Made by a program: the position numbers and the translations under genes. This document shows positions 35,908-47,590 of a DNA stretch of 64,000 nucleotides, piece by piece; the stretch's first letter is position 1; each line of letters starts with the position of its first letter. The stretch spans positions 620,001 to 684,000 of the forward strand of contig JAKULF010000008.1 in assembly GCA_022661535.1 (NCBI GenBank), in the 5' to 3' direction. Origin of the DNA: Eutypa lata (taxonomy: Eukaryota; Ascomycota; Sordariomycetes; Xylariales; Diatrypaceae). The notes below the pieces were generated by a model, which did not search any database, was not told where the DNA came from, and saw only the letters and a list, made by a program, of their open reading frames with translations.

Positions 35908-36953
35908 CTTGATTTGACTAAGGGGTGTGTGTGTGTGTGGCTATCTGAGTAATGCCAGGTTTGCTGTAGGCGATGTATAGATTTCTTTACAATCTTAAAG
36001 AAACTTGTATTAATATATGACTACACCATCACGAAGAATCGGAGATGGTCCGGAGCGCGGAGAGAGGGGGTCCATAGCCGGTGACAGGACTCCGACAACT
36101 TGGGTTGTCGTTTCGACCTGCCTTCCATCTTCTGGTCGATCAGCTGATAGGGTCGGGTCTAGCACAATCGGAGCGATGCATTTATCGTAGCCTATAGAGA
36201 TAGTAACTGTAACTGATCCGTTTCTATTTTAGATTACCTGCAATGTTGACTGCTGCTGATACGCTGTTACGTACTTCGTAGTGGTGGAACCCTTGCTTTT
36301 AGTTAAATCCCGGGGTATTAACTAGCATTATCTCCTCCCACGATAAACACAGTGTGACGCAAATGACCCCACACTCAGCTTCGGGGGTTGACGCTCGTCG
36401 ATTCGAACTTCCCTCCCGTTTTTTAGGTCCGAATTACGGGCTACCCCCGATATAGCTTTGACCAATCAACGACGCCGATCTCCCCTATATTACGTTCCCC
36501 ACCTACTCCAATCAGTAACAATGTCCTTAGCTCTTTTATAGTGTGTTTGGAACCCCATAACTCGAGAGATAACCACAAGAAGGATATCCACCTGCACCAT
36601 GATCCCTCCGGTGGCACAAGTTATTCCCTTTCCGAAACATGGCGCCGGCATGTCCATGGAGGGAAGGAAGGGTTGTGGACTCCGCCGTGCAAGGTGTCGA
36701 ACTTAGCTCAGGTCTCTCTCTCTGGACCCGGGTTTTGGGGTTTACCAACTCTGGGACTGATAAGCTCCTTAGGGCCGTCGAGAGGAGAGCCGCAAGCTCA
36801 TCTTGTCTATAAAGAGCCCCGAGAAATGAGATATCCGTAGTTTTAAGAGTAGGCGCGTGTTACACACCTGTATAGCCTTTTTGAATTCGCTGCTTTGAGT
36901 GGCCTCGGCAATTTGCAACTTCTACCTATATACACTCTTTGCCTTTGGATACA
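35908..36953. promoter_or_regulatory. Divergent promoter, 5-oxoprolinase / Dal5-type transporter, with GATA-type sites
   Basis: This 1-kb region separates the divergent starts of the 5-oxoprolinase (leftward) and transporter (rightward) genes and has no gene of its own. I count about eight HGATAR sequences on the two strands (near 35941, 36145, 36181, 36197, 36328, 36341, 36567 and 36758), against about three expected by chance. HGATAR is the site of AreA/Nit2-type GATA factors for nitrogen metabolite control, so nitrogen regulation of both genes is plausible but unproven. A GT tract lies at 35925-35938. Confidence 0.4.
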
Positions 36954-38886
36954 ATGGATCGAGACACCAAGAAGGACGAGTCTTCACTCGAGCCGGTCAC
37001 TTCAGCCATGGCCGGTGAGACGTCGAAGACGGTTGACGATGGCACCTTGGACGAGGCGGCCAAGTATCTAGCCAACCATGAGGAGTTTGGACCTATGACT
37101 CCGGAGCAGGAGAAGAAGATAGTGAAGAAGATTGACGCCTGGATGATTCCGCTGGTAAGTCTTGTTGTTGTTGTTATTGTTGTTGTTCAAGAGGGTGTTG
37201 GCCGATATCCGATGAAGCTCCTTTGGAGATACGACCGTGAGATCGCAGTTCCCAATGCAGGCTTTTTGCTGACATCATCATTTTATTCCTACAGCTGGTA
37301 TTCTGTGCGACACTCGCTGCTGTCGACAAGGTAGAAATAGGAACGGCCTCTTTATACGGTTTCCAGAAGGACAATAACATGGTAGGCCAACAGTACAGTT
37401 GGCTCGGTAGTATTCTACCTCTGGGTGTAAGTGGACATCCGGTGCTGTGTTGTGTTGTATAGCTTAACGCCCTTTCTGACTTCCTGCAAGACCCTCATTG
37501 GTCTGATTCCAGCGTCATGGTTGGTTCAACGTTTCCCCACGGGAAAACTTCTCGCAGGAGGCTCCCTACTCTGGTCAATCTGCACCATGTGCTACGCCCC
37601 TTGCCGGACATGGTCTGGCTTCATGGGGCTGCGTTTCTTATTGGGATTCCTTGAAGCCATCTCAGTACCATGCTTCACAGTGCTCGTCGCGTCTTTCTAC
37701 AAGAAAGAAGAACAACCCCCCAGGAACGGAAGTCAGTATTGAGATGCCTCTTTGCAACTGGTATAATAACTAGTCGATGTTGCTGACACACACCCCTTTT
37801 ATAGTTATTTTTGCGTATTTTTCGTCCATATTCAACGGCTTCTTCGCTTGGGTCATTGGGTATATCCCCGCCTCTGCCCCTTTACTCAAATGGCAGTACC
37901 TCTACCTCCTCACCGGGACCATCAACATACTGTATTCGTTCTTCCTGTGGTTCGTCCTACCGGACAGTCCGATGAACGCATTCTTCCTCACCCCGGAGCA
38001 GAGGTACCACGCCACCCGGCGGTTAGCTGGCAACCGGACTGGTATTGCTAACAAGGTATGGAAGTGGGACCAAGTCTGGGAGGCTTTGCTGGACGTCAGA
38101 GTCTGGCTCATTGTTTTTTTCAACATTGTCATAAACATCCCGAACGGCGGCCTTCAGGCCTTCGGCTCCATCATCATCAACAACCTAGGCTACACTCCCT
38201 TAGTGTCTAGTCTGTTGACGATGCCATTCGGTATCCTAGCGACCGGCGGTGCTTGGGCTTTCTCATACATCGCGGCTAAGTGGCATAATCGCCGGGCTTT
38301 GACGGCTGCCATTTCCTTATTGCTCCCTATTTTCGGAACGGCCTTGGTGTACGGAGCCCCACGCACCAACGTCGCCGCGCAAATGACCGGCCTATATTTT
38401 ATGTACTTCTATTGGCGTAAGTTCCATACCCTATGAGTGTTGGAAGACTATGCTAACCATAAACAGCTCCTTATGTTGTTGGCATATCCTTGATTCAGGC
38501 AAATACCGCGGGGAGTAAGTCATTGCCCTAAGATCTACGAACTAGATCTCAGATAGCCGAAGCAAACACTAACTGTTAACGTTGTAGTGACCAAGAAAGC
38601 CGTCACGTACAGTCTTGTCACCGTTGGGTACGCAGCAGGCAACCTCATCGGACCTCAAACTTTCCGGAGCAATGAAGCACCGAAGTACACCACTGGCGTG
38701 ATCTCGATGATAGTCAGCTACTGTGTCTGTATGCTGATCTTGATGGTTTACTGGCTTCTTGGCGCGTGGGACAACAAGCGCAAGGATCGGAAATACGGCA
38801 AGCCAGAGGAAGTTCAGGAGGGCACTGCCGAAGGCTTTGTTGACATCACGGACAAGAAGCAGGAGAACTTCCGTTATACCACTTAA
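36954..38886 (+). CDS. MFS transporter, Dal5/allantoate-permease (anion:cation symporter) family
   Basis: Six exons (36954-37154, 37295-37426, 37491-37731, 37805-38416, 38467-38514, 38588-38886) encode 510 residues. The N-terminus is cytosolic and acidic. The membrane part contains family sequences: KKIDAWMIPLLVFCATLAAVDK, GQQYSWLGSIL, RFPTGKLLAGGSLLWS, RFLLGFLEAISVPCF, a long loop with LPDSPMNAFFLTPEQR, and GPQTFRSNEAPKYTTG in the second half. About 12 helices are expected at the plasma membrane. Known Dal5 relatives carry allantoate, ureidosuccinate, dipeptides and similar organic anions. The gene shares its promoter region with 5-oxoprolinase, so import of a pyroglutamate-like or cyclic amide compound is a reasonable guess. 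The substrate cannot be read from sequence. Confidence 0.88.
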
Positions 38887-39181
38887 AGTTCAGTGCTGAT
38901 GTGGTGTCTGGGGGTCGAATGTTATACTGCTGGCGAAAAGGGCGCGCTGGATCGGATTTCGTAGGAAGTGCTGTCTCACATATCCAATGGAGGGAGGGGG
39001 TTGGCTTGTATTGCAACAGTATTTGAGCTATTAGTCGAATTTTCTACTGATAATTACGAAATAGACCAATCAATAATCTTATAAAAGGGATAACGTCTTG
39101 GTCATACAATACAGTGAATCGGTATTGTAGAACGAACAAGAACTGAACTTCTATTAGATAGAGGATAACTGCAGCATTAAA
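38887..39181. other. Convergent spacer, Dal5-type transporter / Zn2Cys6 factor
   Basis: Short 3'-to-3' spacer of 295 bp with no features. Confidence 0.6.
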
Positions 39182-40844
39182 TTACGCCAAGCTAATGGCG
39201 CCATGTCTCCTCCCTTGTAAAATATCCCAGCCATGCGACTCCTCAGGTCGCAGGTCTCGTGACTTCCACACGTCCTCGATAACCCGCCGGGCTTTCTTCA
39301 CGTTCGCCAGCTGCCTTGTCTGTTGAAGCGCAGCAAGTTGGCCCAGGAGGAGCTTCCTGTCCTCATCACATTCGGCTCTGACACCTAAGGTAGCCACTAT
39401 AAATAAGGGCCAGAGCCCTGTATGTGTGCGAACGGATATTCTCGGAACGAGTGACATGATTTGTGACGTTGCTCGAATCATATGTGGCTCGTGTGGCCCG
39501 GCGCCGTCGATCCTCGAGTAGAGATATAAGATAGTCGCAAGGCGTTTCACCTCGGCGACGATGGCAAGTTCAGATTGAAATGATCCAAACTCTTCAGGGA
39601 CTTCTTGTCGCAGCCCATGAAGAAGTTTCTCGACATTGTCTCGGCGTTGCTGTAACGTGATGGGGAGGGTTTTCTGATGTGATTGTTCGATCAATGAACC
39701 CAGCTGATTTACTTCGGAAATCAGGTTGAGCAGCTCTCTTGAACAGCCGGTAAGTGCCAGGACACTTGAGTTATCCACTGTTTGACACATTTCGGTGTCT
39801 ATTTCAGGAGCTTCCAGTCGCGTTCCCCCTGTGGCAGCTAGGACATCGTGCGAAACAAAATAAGTCACGGCGAAATAAAAAAGAGCCTCTTGTTCCGCAC
39901 TCTGACCGCCAAGGCCTTTCAGGCGAGAGGACAGAAAGTTACGTGCGAAGGCGGCATGCATAGTCCACGAATCCGAGCAATCCTTTGAGATCTTCACAAG
40001 TTGATTAGTATGAGTCCTTGGTCCAAGCCATCGTCACCATTCACACTCACCTCGAAGAAGGTCATCATAATAGTTGAGGCGATGACCTGATCTGCGGAAG
40101 CTCCCCAGCCTGCTTCCTGCATCCCTCCTGAAGTTAGCCGGTCAATGTGGGTTCTCAGGAGACGCAACGCCTTGGCCCTATGAAGCCACATAATCGACTT
40201 GTATTCTCCGCGGCCTATACTCTGCAGTTGGTTTGCAGCTGCAGCTAGTACGCAGTGGAACAGAGGCCCCTCTTGGGAACAAACGGCCATCTTCAGCACA
40301 ATATACCTATATGGGTTGTGACTAGGATCTATGACAATTTGTGGGGTCATGAAATCGTTAAAGTAGCTCCATAGATACCCTTCGGTTTGCCCTAGACGGA
40401 ACGGGGAAATATATCGGGGGGAAGATACAAGTGCATCTGATCGATCCCCAGTGTTTCCACCAGCCTGGGTCGAGGGACAATTCAGCTGGTCCTCGAGATC
40501 TGTTTCAAGGCGGCCGCCTGGATTAAAGTCGGCCTGGTCCGTATTAAGAAACATCCAACTTTGGATGGAGACCAAGAGGTCCTTGGGTAGCATTCGTGGA
40601 ACATTGTCATGGCACTCTAACACGACAACATCCTGCCAGCTCAGCTTGGTCTCGTACCGGCATTTGAAGCCTAATCGTTTACAATGCCCACATATGGGGT
40701 GCTGCTCAGGACATTTCACTCGTCGCTCTGAGACGACACGTCAGGGGCTGCAATCCGGAGGAGAGTTGTAGATAATAGTATCTCACCTCGACACTTCCGG
40801 CAACCACTCCGGGTTCGCAACTCGCGCCTCGTACGGTTTCCCAT
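39182..40844 (-). CDS. Zn2Cys6 transcription factor
   Basis: Three exons, 40787-40844, 40051-40727 and 39182-39991, encode 514 residues. The binuclear zinc cluster at residues about 15-45 reads CRKC, CRERRVKC, CPEQHPIC, CGHC and CKRLGFKC: six cysteines with C-x2-C-x6-C-x6-C-x2-C-x6-C spacing. The first intron splits the cluster. The rest resembles the helical fungal transcription-factor domain 2, with FNDFMTPQIVIDPSHNPYRY, HRAKALRLLRTHI and MMTFFEISKDCSDSWTMHA; the latter is restored only when the second intron is removed. It lies between two transporter/enzyme groups and diverges from the flavin oxidase gene, so it is the natural candidate for a local pathway regulator. That is an inference from position; its targets are unknown. 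Confidence 0.86.
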
Positions 40845-41740
40845 ATTCTCTCCTCTTTTCAGATGTAGGTAGGGTCCAATGGCGATGATCAGCAGCAGTA
40901 ATGTGAGATTGATTACATAGTATATCTTTTGCGGTTTATGGAGGGATGCATGCGTGCACGCACGGGGTGACTAACTTGCAGTGAGGTTGCCATTCGGTCA
41001 CTTAGACTCCTCGGCCGGAGAGGAGTCGTGGAAGGCAACTCCACTTGTCGCGTTCGTCTTGGAGATAGGCTAACGGCGTCGACTCCGACTCTTGGGTAGA
41101 TACAATTATCAGTCAGGTTAGTGGGGAGAGTGCCGGCTGAAGATAAGCGAATAGAATGCTACATAGATAACTATAGCACATGCTAGTGCTAGGCATACCA
41201 CGACTGCGTCCTCACGCACTGTGGCACTGTGGGTATCAGATATCGGAATATGCACGTACGACCAGGATCAGGGGGTCATTGGCACGTTGGAGGATTAATG
41301 AATCCCTATCAACTCCACTTCTCCACTTCCCCACGATATATATCAGAAATACGTGCCTATAAACTGTATGCACGTCGCTTGCCGTTTCCCAAGTTCTGTA
41401 TAGCAATCGCACTAATCTACCCTCTCTACTCTAGTTAGTGGACATTGGCTGAGAATGGAGTCACAAGCCTGAATCCTTTCAGCCTGAAAGATATCCAACT
41501 TCTCGCAGCCGAACTTTGGAGGTTACTTACATAATGCCTATGGTATACGGAAACAACATCCGAATATCGTGCGACAGTAGCCCCGAAACCGCTCCGATGT
41601 AAGGCATCAGTGTATCGTGCTTCATTGAGCAGAAGAGTGTAAAAAGAAGAAAGCTGTCCTTGATGTTGGTTAGCTCTATGTGAGCATCAATCGCAATTGT
41701 TTTACACTGCATGGTCAGCGCTGGTAACTGTTAAACGAAA
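40845..41740. promoter_or_regulatory. Divergent promoter region, Zn2Cys6 factor / flavin oxidase
   Basis: Gene-free 0.9-kb region between divergent starts. It has four HGATAR-type sites (near 41063, 41108, 41143 and 41163). A CGGCCG core in a partly palindromic setting (41009-41025) could suit a zinc-cluster protein. Its CCGGAG hexamer also occurs at 36050 in the oxoprolinase promoter. These are weak signals. Confidence 0.3.
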
Positions 41741-43024
41741 ATGGACAAGCAAACCTCCATCCTCATCCTCGGAGGCGGTACTTTCGGGCTCTCCACGGCT
41801 TACCACCTCGCCAAAGCCGGCTACACCAACGTAACCGTACTCGAGAAGTCTCCGACCTTCCCTCCCGAGCTTTCCGCCGGCAACGACCTGAACAAGATCC
41901 TGCGCGCCGAGTACGAGGATCCCTTCTACGCCGAGCTCGCCCTGGAGGCGATGGCCGCCTGGAAATCCCCCCTCTTCGCCCCCTCGTACCACGAGACGGG
42001 CTACCTCCTCTGCAACTCCGCCGCCGCGCCCGAGAAGTCCAAGAATTCGCTCCAGAAATCCCTCGAGTCCATCCGGGACCGCCCGGACTTCAAAGGCAAG
42101 ATCACGCCTATCACCTCCCGCGACGACATCCGGAAGGTCGCCCCCGCCTTCGACGGTCCCATGGAATGGAAAGGGTACTTCAACACATTCGCGGGGTACG
42201 CCTCCGCCGCCGACGCTATGACGGCCGTGTACTCGGCGTGCATCGCGCTAGGAGTAACAATACACCTCGGCGCGGCGGTCAAAACCCTGATTTTCTCAGG
42301 AGCCGTGAACGTCTGCACCGGTGCGGTAACCACCAGCGGCGCACGCTACGATGCCTCGGTGACGGTGCTCACGCTCGGAGCGTCGCTCGGCTCGGTCCTG
42401 CCCGAGATCAAGCGGCAGGTGATCGCCAAGGCATCGCCGGTCGCGCACATGCAGCTGACGCCCGAAGAGGCGGCGCGGCTACGCGGGATCCCGGTGACCT
42501 ACGCGCGGGACCTGGGCTTCCTTTTCGAGCCGGACCGGCGCACCAACCTCTTGAAAATCTGCCCGGCCATGGCGGGGTACACGAACTACCACGAGACGTC
42601 CTCGGGACTGTCGCTCCCGCCCGAGGATAACGACTTCATCCCCGCGCGCGACGAGGCCATGGTCCGCCGGCTGCTGAGGGAGACGCTTCCCGCACTGGCG
42701 GAGCGCCCCCTGATCGGGAGGCGGGTCTGCTGGTGCGCGGACTCGGTCGACAGCGAGTACGTCATCGACTTCGTGCCGGGGAAGAAGGGCCTCGTCGTGT
42801 TCACGGGCGACTCGGCCCACGCCTTCAAGATGCTGCCGATCGCCGGGAAGTGGGTTATGGATGTGATGGAGAAGGGACAGCAGGAGAACAAGAGGTGGCG
42901 GTGGAAGGAGGGGAGCGATGCCGCGGCCGTAGATATAAGTTGGAGGGTTGGCAAGCCGACTGATTTTAGTGAGGTTAAGGAGGAATTACGGAGGGAACCC
43001 GAAGCGACTAGGGCGAAATTGTGA
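41741..43024 (+). CDS. FAD-dependent amine oxidase (fructosyl amino acid/sarcosine oxidase-like)
   Basis: A single exon encodes 427 residues. It starts with a nucleotide-binding motif (ILGGGTFGLSTAYHLAKAGY), followed by the SAGNDLNKILRAEYEDPFY signature of fungal amadoriases and related sarcosine or pipecolate/saccharopine oxidases. The C-terminal part has RRVCWCADSVDSEYVIDFVPG and VFTGDSAHAFKMLPIAGKW, where covalently bound flavin and the substrate base lie in relatives (the Cys in CWC is the likely flavin attachment). Such enzymes oxidise secondary amines, including glycated amino acids, giving hydrogen peroxide and a free amino acid. No clear peroxisomal SKL tail is present; the end is RAKL, one residue off a PTS1-like ARL/AKL. 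In fact AKL is an accepted PTS1 variant, so peroxisomal import is possible. Strongly GC-rich coding. Confidence 0.85.
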   Translation: MDKQTSILILGGGTFGLSTAYHLAKAGYTNVTVLEKSPTFPPELSAGNDLNKILRAEYEDPFYAELALEAMAAWKSPLFAPSYHETGYLLCNSAAAPEKSKNSLQKSLESIRDRPDFKGKITPITSRDDIRKVAPAFDGPMEWKGYFNTFAGYASAADAMTAVYSACIALGVTIHLGAAVKTLIFSGAVNVCTGAVTTSGARYDASVTVLTLGASLGSVLPEIKRQVIAKASPVAHMQLTPEEAARLRGIPVTYARDLGFLFEPDRRTNLLKICPAMAGYTNYHETSSGLSLPPEDNDFIPARDEAMVRRLLRETLPALAERPLIGRRVCWCADSVDSEYVIDFVPGKKGLVVFTGDSAHAFKMLPIAGKWVMDVMEKGQQENKRWRWKEGSDAAAVDISWRVGKPTDFSEVKEELRREPEATRAKL

Positions 43025-43689
43025 AGATGTGAGTTGAATAGGGCTTTGGCTTCGGCGTGTACGCATGGCCTCCGGCGTTTATAGCTGATTAATGATTAAA
43101 CCTCACTATATATATATTGTCAAGTTCTGGAGTGCAATAGTCAGGTGTTGATTCTGTATGTCTGTCTGGTCTGTGATCCGTATTCTGATGGTCTAGGTGT
43201 CTAGGAATCTAGGTTACAACTAGCCGCCTGGAGCCATTTGTATGCAATCTGTAGCCCTAGGGCCCTCAGGCATTCACTTTTCCCTAAGGAATCCATCCCC
43301 CATAGCAGCCATCACTTAGGCCACAATATTATTACCGCACCTGCTGACATATATGTATATATGTCAAAGGCTAACACACCTTACCGCACCTATTGGAATC
43401 TTGGCATCAACCACACCTAGTAAATCACTTGTTGGGTTAGAGAAAGAGCGGGTGACATACAGAGTAGACGATCGTGGTTGTTGTCTAGCTTAATATTACT
43501 AGCTCTGTTGAAGAGAGATAAGGTGTTTATTATACTCGTAGTAGCGATCTCTAGTAATAGCCCCTATTATCTAATTACTTACGTAAGCTACCCCTTTTTA
43601 TAACAGAGAAGCGATATTATCAACAGACAGGAGCGCTTCAATAAATCCAAGAAGCAGGTAGTAGAGCATTGATATAATATAAACTGCAA
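43025..43689. other. Convergent intergenic region, flavin oxidase / transporter 2
   Basis: AT-rich 3'-to-3' spacer with a TA-rich tract near 43107-43118. No gene or signal seen. Confidence 0.6.
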
Positions 43690-45680
43690 CTAATAAAGGT
43701 ATCTGAAATCTCTCTTGTAGAGCGCAGCCCTCTGACCGTCTCCTTTAAAAGCACCCAAGGCAGTATCATCAGGGTTCTGAACCATATGAAGGTCTCCGTG
43801 GCTAACCATCGCAGCAATCCTCTTATTTTCACGTTGGAGGACGAACCTCATTCCAATGGCTAACACGATGCAGAGGCCTCCGAGAGCAGCTGTATTCACT
43901 ATCAGTTGATAAACTCCTCCCTTTAGATCCCGAGCTAGAACTTACCGACGGTGGCTCCTGCGACCACATACATTGGCGAGTCGCTAGCGGGATACAGGTA
44001 GCTTCCGTAGATGTTCGAAGCATTCCCAACGAGGTTGACGATGGCGATGATCGCCGATCGCTTGCCCAGGGGTCTTGGGAATGTGTTGGATATCCATGTT
44101 AGCACAACCATGAAACAGCATTGAGCGCCCATGGCCATGAGGAACATGGCAAAGAAGCGAGGCCCTCGTTGGGTAATGTTTATTATCATGATATTGCCGG
44201 CGATGGTGATGCACATGGGAATAACGATGTGGAGACATCGTTCTTTAAGCCGGGATGCGGAGAATGCGTTCACCATCGTGGCGATGAACGTTGCCACCCA
44301 GACAGGGCAAGTTAATAGGAGGGCTATGGTATATATTTAGCAGCGGGTTATGCATTCAAGTCTTTTCATAAACTTACTTGTTACATTGTCATAACCCAGG
44401 GTCCCTACGATACTCGGGAAGAAGAACGTGACGGTCTGTGCAAGAAGTATACAGTGTTGCATCGCGACGAACATCCAAGTTCGGTAATCGGAAACAGCTA
44501 GCCATACCGACTGGATCATCGTAGGCTCTTGTTCGTTCTCATCGTCTTGTCCGATATCCTGTGCAATTCGCCAAACCGCGTACGCTCGCTCCTCCTCTGA
44601 CAGCCATTTCGTAGTGGTAGGGAAGTTGGGTAGAATAAAGCTATGAATAGTATTAGATACCACTACACTACGTGAGAAATGTCCGAGCGGTTTAAACTAA
44701 CAATGAAATTATAGATAGGCCGACGGTTGCAACACTCTCGATAATATAGAGCCAACGCCATGCTCTGAGACCTGTTTGATCATGGTGAGCGCAGCAAATG
44801 ATACACATATCTTCAAGATCACTCACCTGCATATCCGTCTAGGGTTCCAAGAACCCCGGCAGCGATCAAGCCTCCAAACATATTCGCTAAGGCTGGTCCA
44901 GCATAGAAAGCCGCGTACCGCTTCGATACTTCTGCTCGGGTATACCACGTCGACATAAGGTAGATGGCTCTGGAAAGCAAAGTCAGCTTACATAAGTGGT
45001 CAAAGTTAAGATGCGGTACTAACTTACCCTGGAAAATAAGGTGCCTCTGCGAAGCCAAGTAGGAAACGGCACACAACGAGGCCCTGGTAGTTCTTCACAC
45101 CAGCTTGGGCGGCACTAATGCACCCCCACACCAACATTCCAGCACTATGGTTTGTTCAGTGAAGCCATCTGGATGTACATCTCACAGAGACTTACGGAAG
45201 GTATATGGCCGGCTTTACTCGAGTGATGATCATATTGGAGGGAAGTTGCTATAAATATGTCAGTATGTATGAAGCAGATATAAACAAGAACATCATGTCT
45301 TGGGGAAGGTATATTACCATGACTAGATAACCAACAAACAATATTGACGTGCAAGTGTTGAACTCAGTGCCTTTCAGACCCAAATCTGACTCTAGTCCCG
45401 CAAGCCGGGCTTGGGCAAGATTGCTTTATAATTATCATTAGGAGAAATTATCGTCATAACCCTCTAGATAGGATAGATAAGCTTACCTCCTGTCAAGATA
45501 GCTCATCAGAAACATGAGACAGAGCATAGGAAGCAGGCGAAGGTCAATTTTGCGTAAGAGCTTCTTCGAAAACTCGTCGTGCCATTCTTTTGACCTTGAG
45601 GCGAAACCGTGCGGGTCATTTACTGCGGCTAGATGAAGAGCCTTATCGACCTGATCGACCTCTTCTTGTTTTTCTTCCAT
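43690..45680 (-). CDS. MFS transporter 2, Dal5/Tna1-type
   Basis: Nine exons fit one frame: 45487-45680, 45318-45423, 45196-45248, 45028-45144, 44827-44969, 44702-44771, 44378-44640, 43946-44323 and 43690-43889. They give 507 residues. Family sequences include RKIDLRLLPMLCLMFLMSYLDRSNLAQARL, with the membrane-entry motif DRSN, GYLVMQLPSNMIITRVKP, CRFLLGFAEAPYFPGAIYLMSTWY, and ASNIYGSYLYPASDSPMY near the C-terminus. Relatives carry nicotinate, tartrate-like anions, peptides or allantoate. It is a clear paralogue of the transporter at 48263-50024 and is read in the opposite direction; the cyclase gene lies between them. The start chosen (MEEKQEEVDQ) is the ATG at 45680; an earlier in-frame ATG would add an implausible hydrophobic leader. 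Confidence 0.88.
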
Positions 45681-46313
45681 ATCAGCTGTATTGTATATAT
45701 ATCCCGCTAGATACACCAATGAAAACGACAAGATAATGTCAAAGGACAACTCAAACTATACAAGGGATATCTCCAACAACTGTTCAGCGGTCTACATAAA
45801 CAGTTGAAAGAGGAACTCTGCCTTAAGTACAGTAGATATTTCACGACTTTATGGAATTAGCCGTAACCTCATATGTCTGTCTCTCGATAACCTTGCCTCC
45901 CCGCATCTCAGATGGGGACTATCTGGGGTATTTCGGGCAACTCGCCGAAACTGGGTCTACCTGGTCACAGACTTAATGCGGCTCACCCAGATCAACACCA
46001 GGCCCCGGGGATAGTATGCTTTCTCTCCGTAGAATACATTACAACCGATATTTTTCTACATTTGAAAACAAATTAAACTCTACAGTAATAATAATCCCCC
46101 CGCTTGATTGTTGACATAGAACTATTCCAACTCCGCAAATGATTAAGACCATCCCATAATGGTATGAGGTGCTCAGTGAATGGATACATAAGTAGCCAAT
46201 GGGTATAATAATTATAGAAAGTAATGGATTATCTACAACTTATAATGAACCATTAGCTTTATCGAATTCTAAATACTGCAATCTACGTAGACAGCCATCC
46301 GCATGGCCGTTCC
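45681..46313. other. Spacer between transporter 2 and the cyclase gene
   Basis: Holds the promoter of transporter 2 (left side) and the 3' flank of the cyclase gene, both on the minus strand. No gene seen. Confidence 0.55.
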
Positions 46314-47590
46314 TCAGAATATCGCCACAGCATTCGGCGGCGAAGCAGCACCTCCTGGGTTCTTCAAAGGCATGCTGGCCAGAAAGAAACTCCATTTACC
46401 AGCGAGCCTGCAGTGCTCTGCCAACGTCTCTAGATCGAATAGCTCCCCGATAGGGCAACCCCACCCCGCTAATAGTATCTCGTGCAGGGCCACTTCTTTC
46501 TTCGAAGCTGATGTGCCCGGCCGGCTATATTAGCGCATGTCTCCTGACTGGGTTATACTACGATGAATGGTCATACTCACGCCATGCCTCCCAACTAGGA
46601 GCATCGCCCCCTACCGCACTGAATTGGCGGTCCCAGACCCATTTGGCCACTTCGTCGCCCGTCTCGACCCCGGTGAAGCTAGGGGGGCTTGCGCCTAGGC
46701 GTTTGAGCTCCTCCTTCGACATGGAGTTGAAGGTGCGCGTAAAGCCACTTCGGATCAATAAGATGTCTCCTGGTAACAACTCTGTTCCTTGCTCTTCAAG
46801 CGAAGCTTTCAGCTCAGACAGCGGGATAGAGTGATGTGACACCACATCATGGTATAGATTGTGCTTCAAGGCATATGAGACGTGGTCGATCAACACACCG
46901 CGGCCGCATATCCCCTTTTGTGCCATAACTGTAAAACCCCGATATATGAGCTGCTTGAGGGGCTTATGAGAGCAACATGGGGTTTACCTTGAATCCCCAG
47001 ATGGGTTGATGAAGGGTCGTCGTGGAAATCGGAGTTCGTTCTACCCCCATAGAACAATTTCTGTTTTTGATAGGCGTAGTGTCTCAAGCCATCCCATTGG
47101 CTGCTTGACTGGGTGTTCATAGTAATCTTCGCTTATATCAGTGAAATGACACTTCAGCATGACCTTCATATTTCGCTGGTTACGCACAACATCGTCATTC
47201 GCAACTTTGTTAGGCTTTGGCAATAGTTCCCTGTGGAATGTTTGGCGACCGAAAGATGGGTATTGAAATTTATCCAATGGCCAACTACCATCACAGCAGT
47301 ACGTCAGTTCTATCCGCTTGATATTGCTCTTCGGGAATGAATACGGACTCTAAAGAAATCCGTTGTCCTGTTCGGATTTCTCGTTGCACGGCCTGAGCTA
47401 CCACATCATCCGTTAAAAAATTCTACTGAAGTTAATCAAGGCACACACAATCAATCGATCAGCAATCTTGGGTCAGCCAACTCACAAGCGTACCCAGCTC
47501 ATCATTAGGCCCCCAGATGCCCCATGCCGAATATGGAGGATCCCCTTTGCGAAGTGGTAGATCCTCGAAACGTGGCCGTGGGGGAGCCAT
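46314..47590 (-). CDS. Cyclase family protein (kynurenine formamidase-like metal hydrolase)
   Basis: Six exons, 47486-47590, 47349-47422, 47188-47284, 46988-47126, 46581-46928 and 46314-46507, encode 318 residues. The product begins with FEDLPLRKGDPPYSAWGIWG. After splicing it contains RISLDWPLDKFQYPSFGRQ, then MNTQSSSQWDGLRHYAYQ (D104 and H108), GRGVLIDHVSYA, LPGDILLIRSGFTR, FSAVGGDAPSWEAWPSKK and HEILLAGWGCPIGELFDLE, ending PNAVAIF. This is the fungal branch of the PF04199 cyclase family. Bacterial kynurenine formamidase has HGTHxDxxxH; here SSSQWDGLRH replaces it, keeping the Asp and last His. Some splice sites (for example GA|GTCCGT after exon 2) were picked because they restore the family sequence. 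Relatives open N-formyl or cyclic amide bonds; the substrate is unknown. The gene diverges from transporter 3. Confidence 0.87.

Noticed and set aside
36380..36430. GATTCGAACTT, resembling a tRNA B-box
   Set aside because: No matching A-box, acceptor stem or cloverleaf around it.
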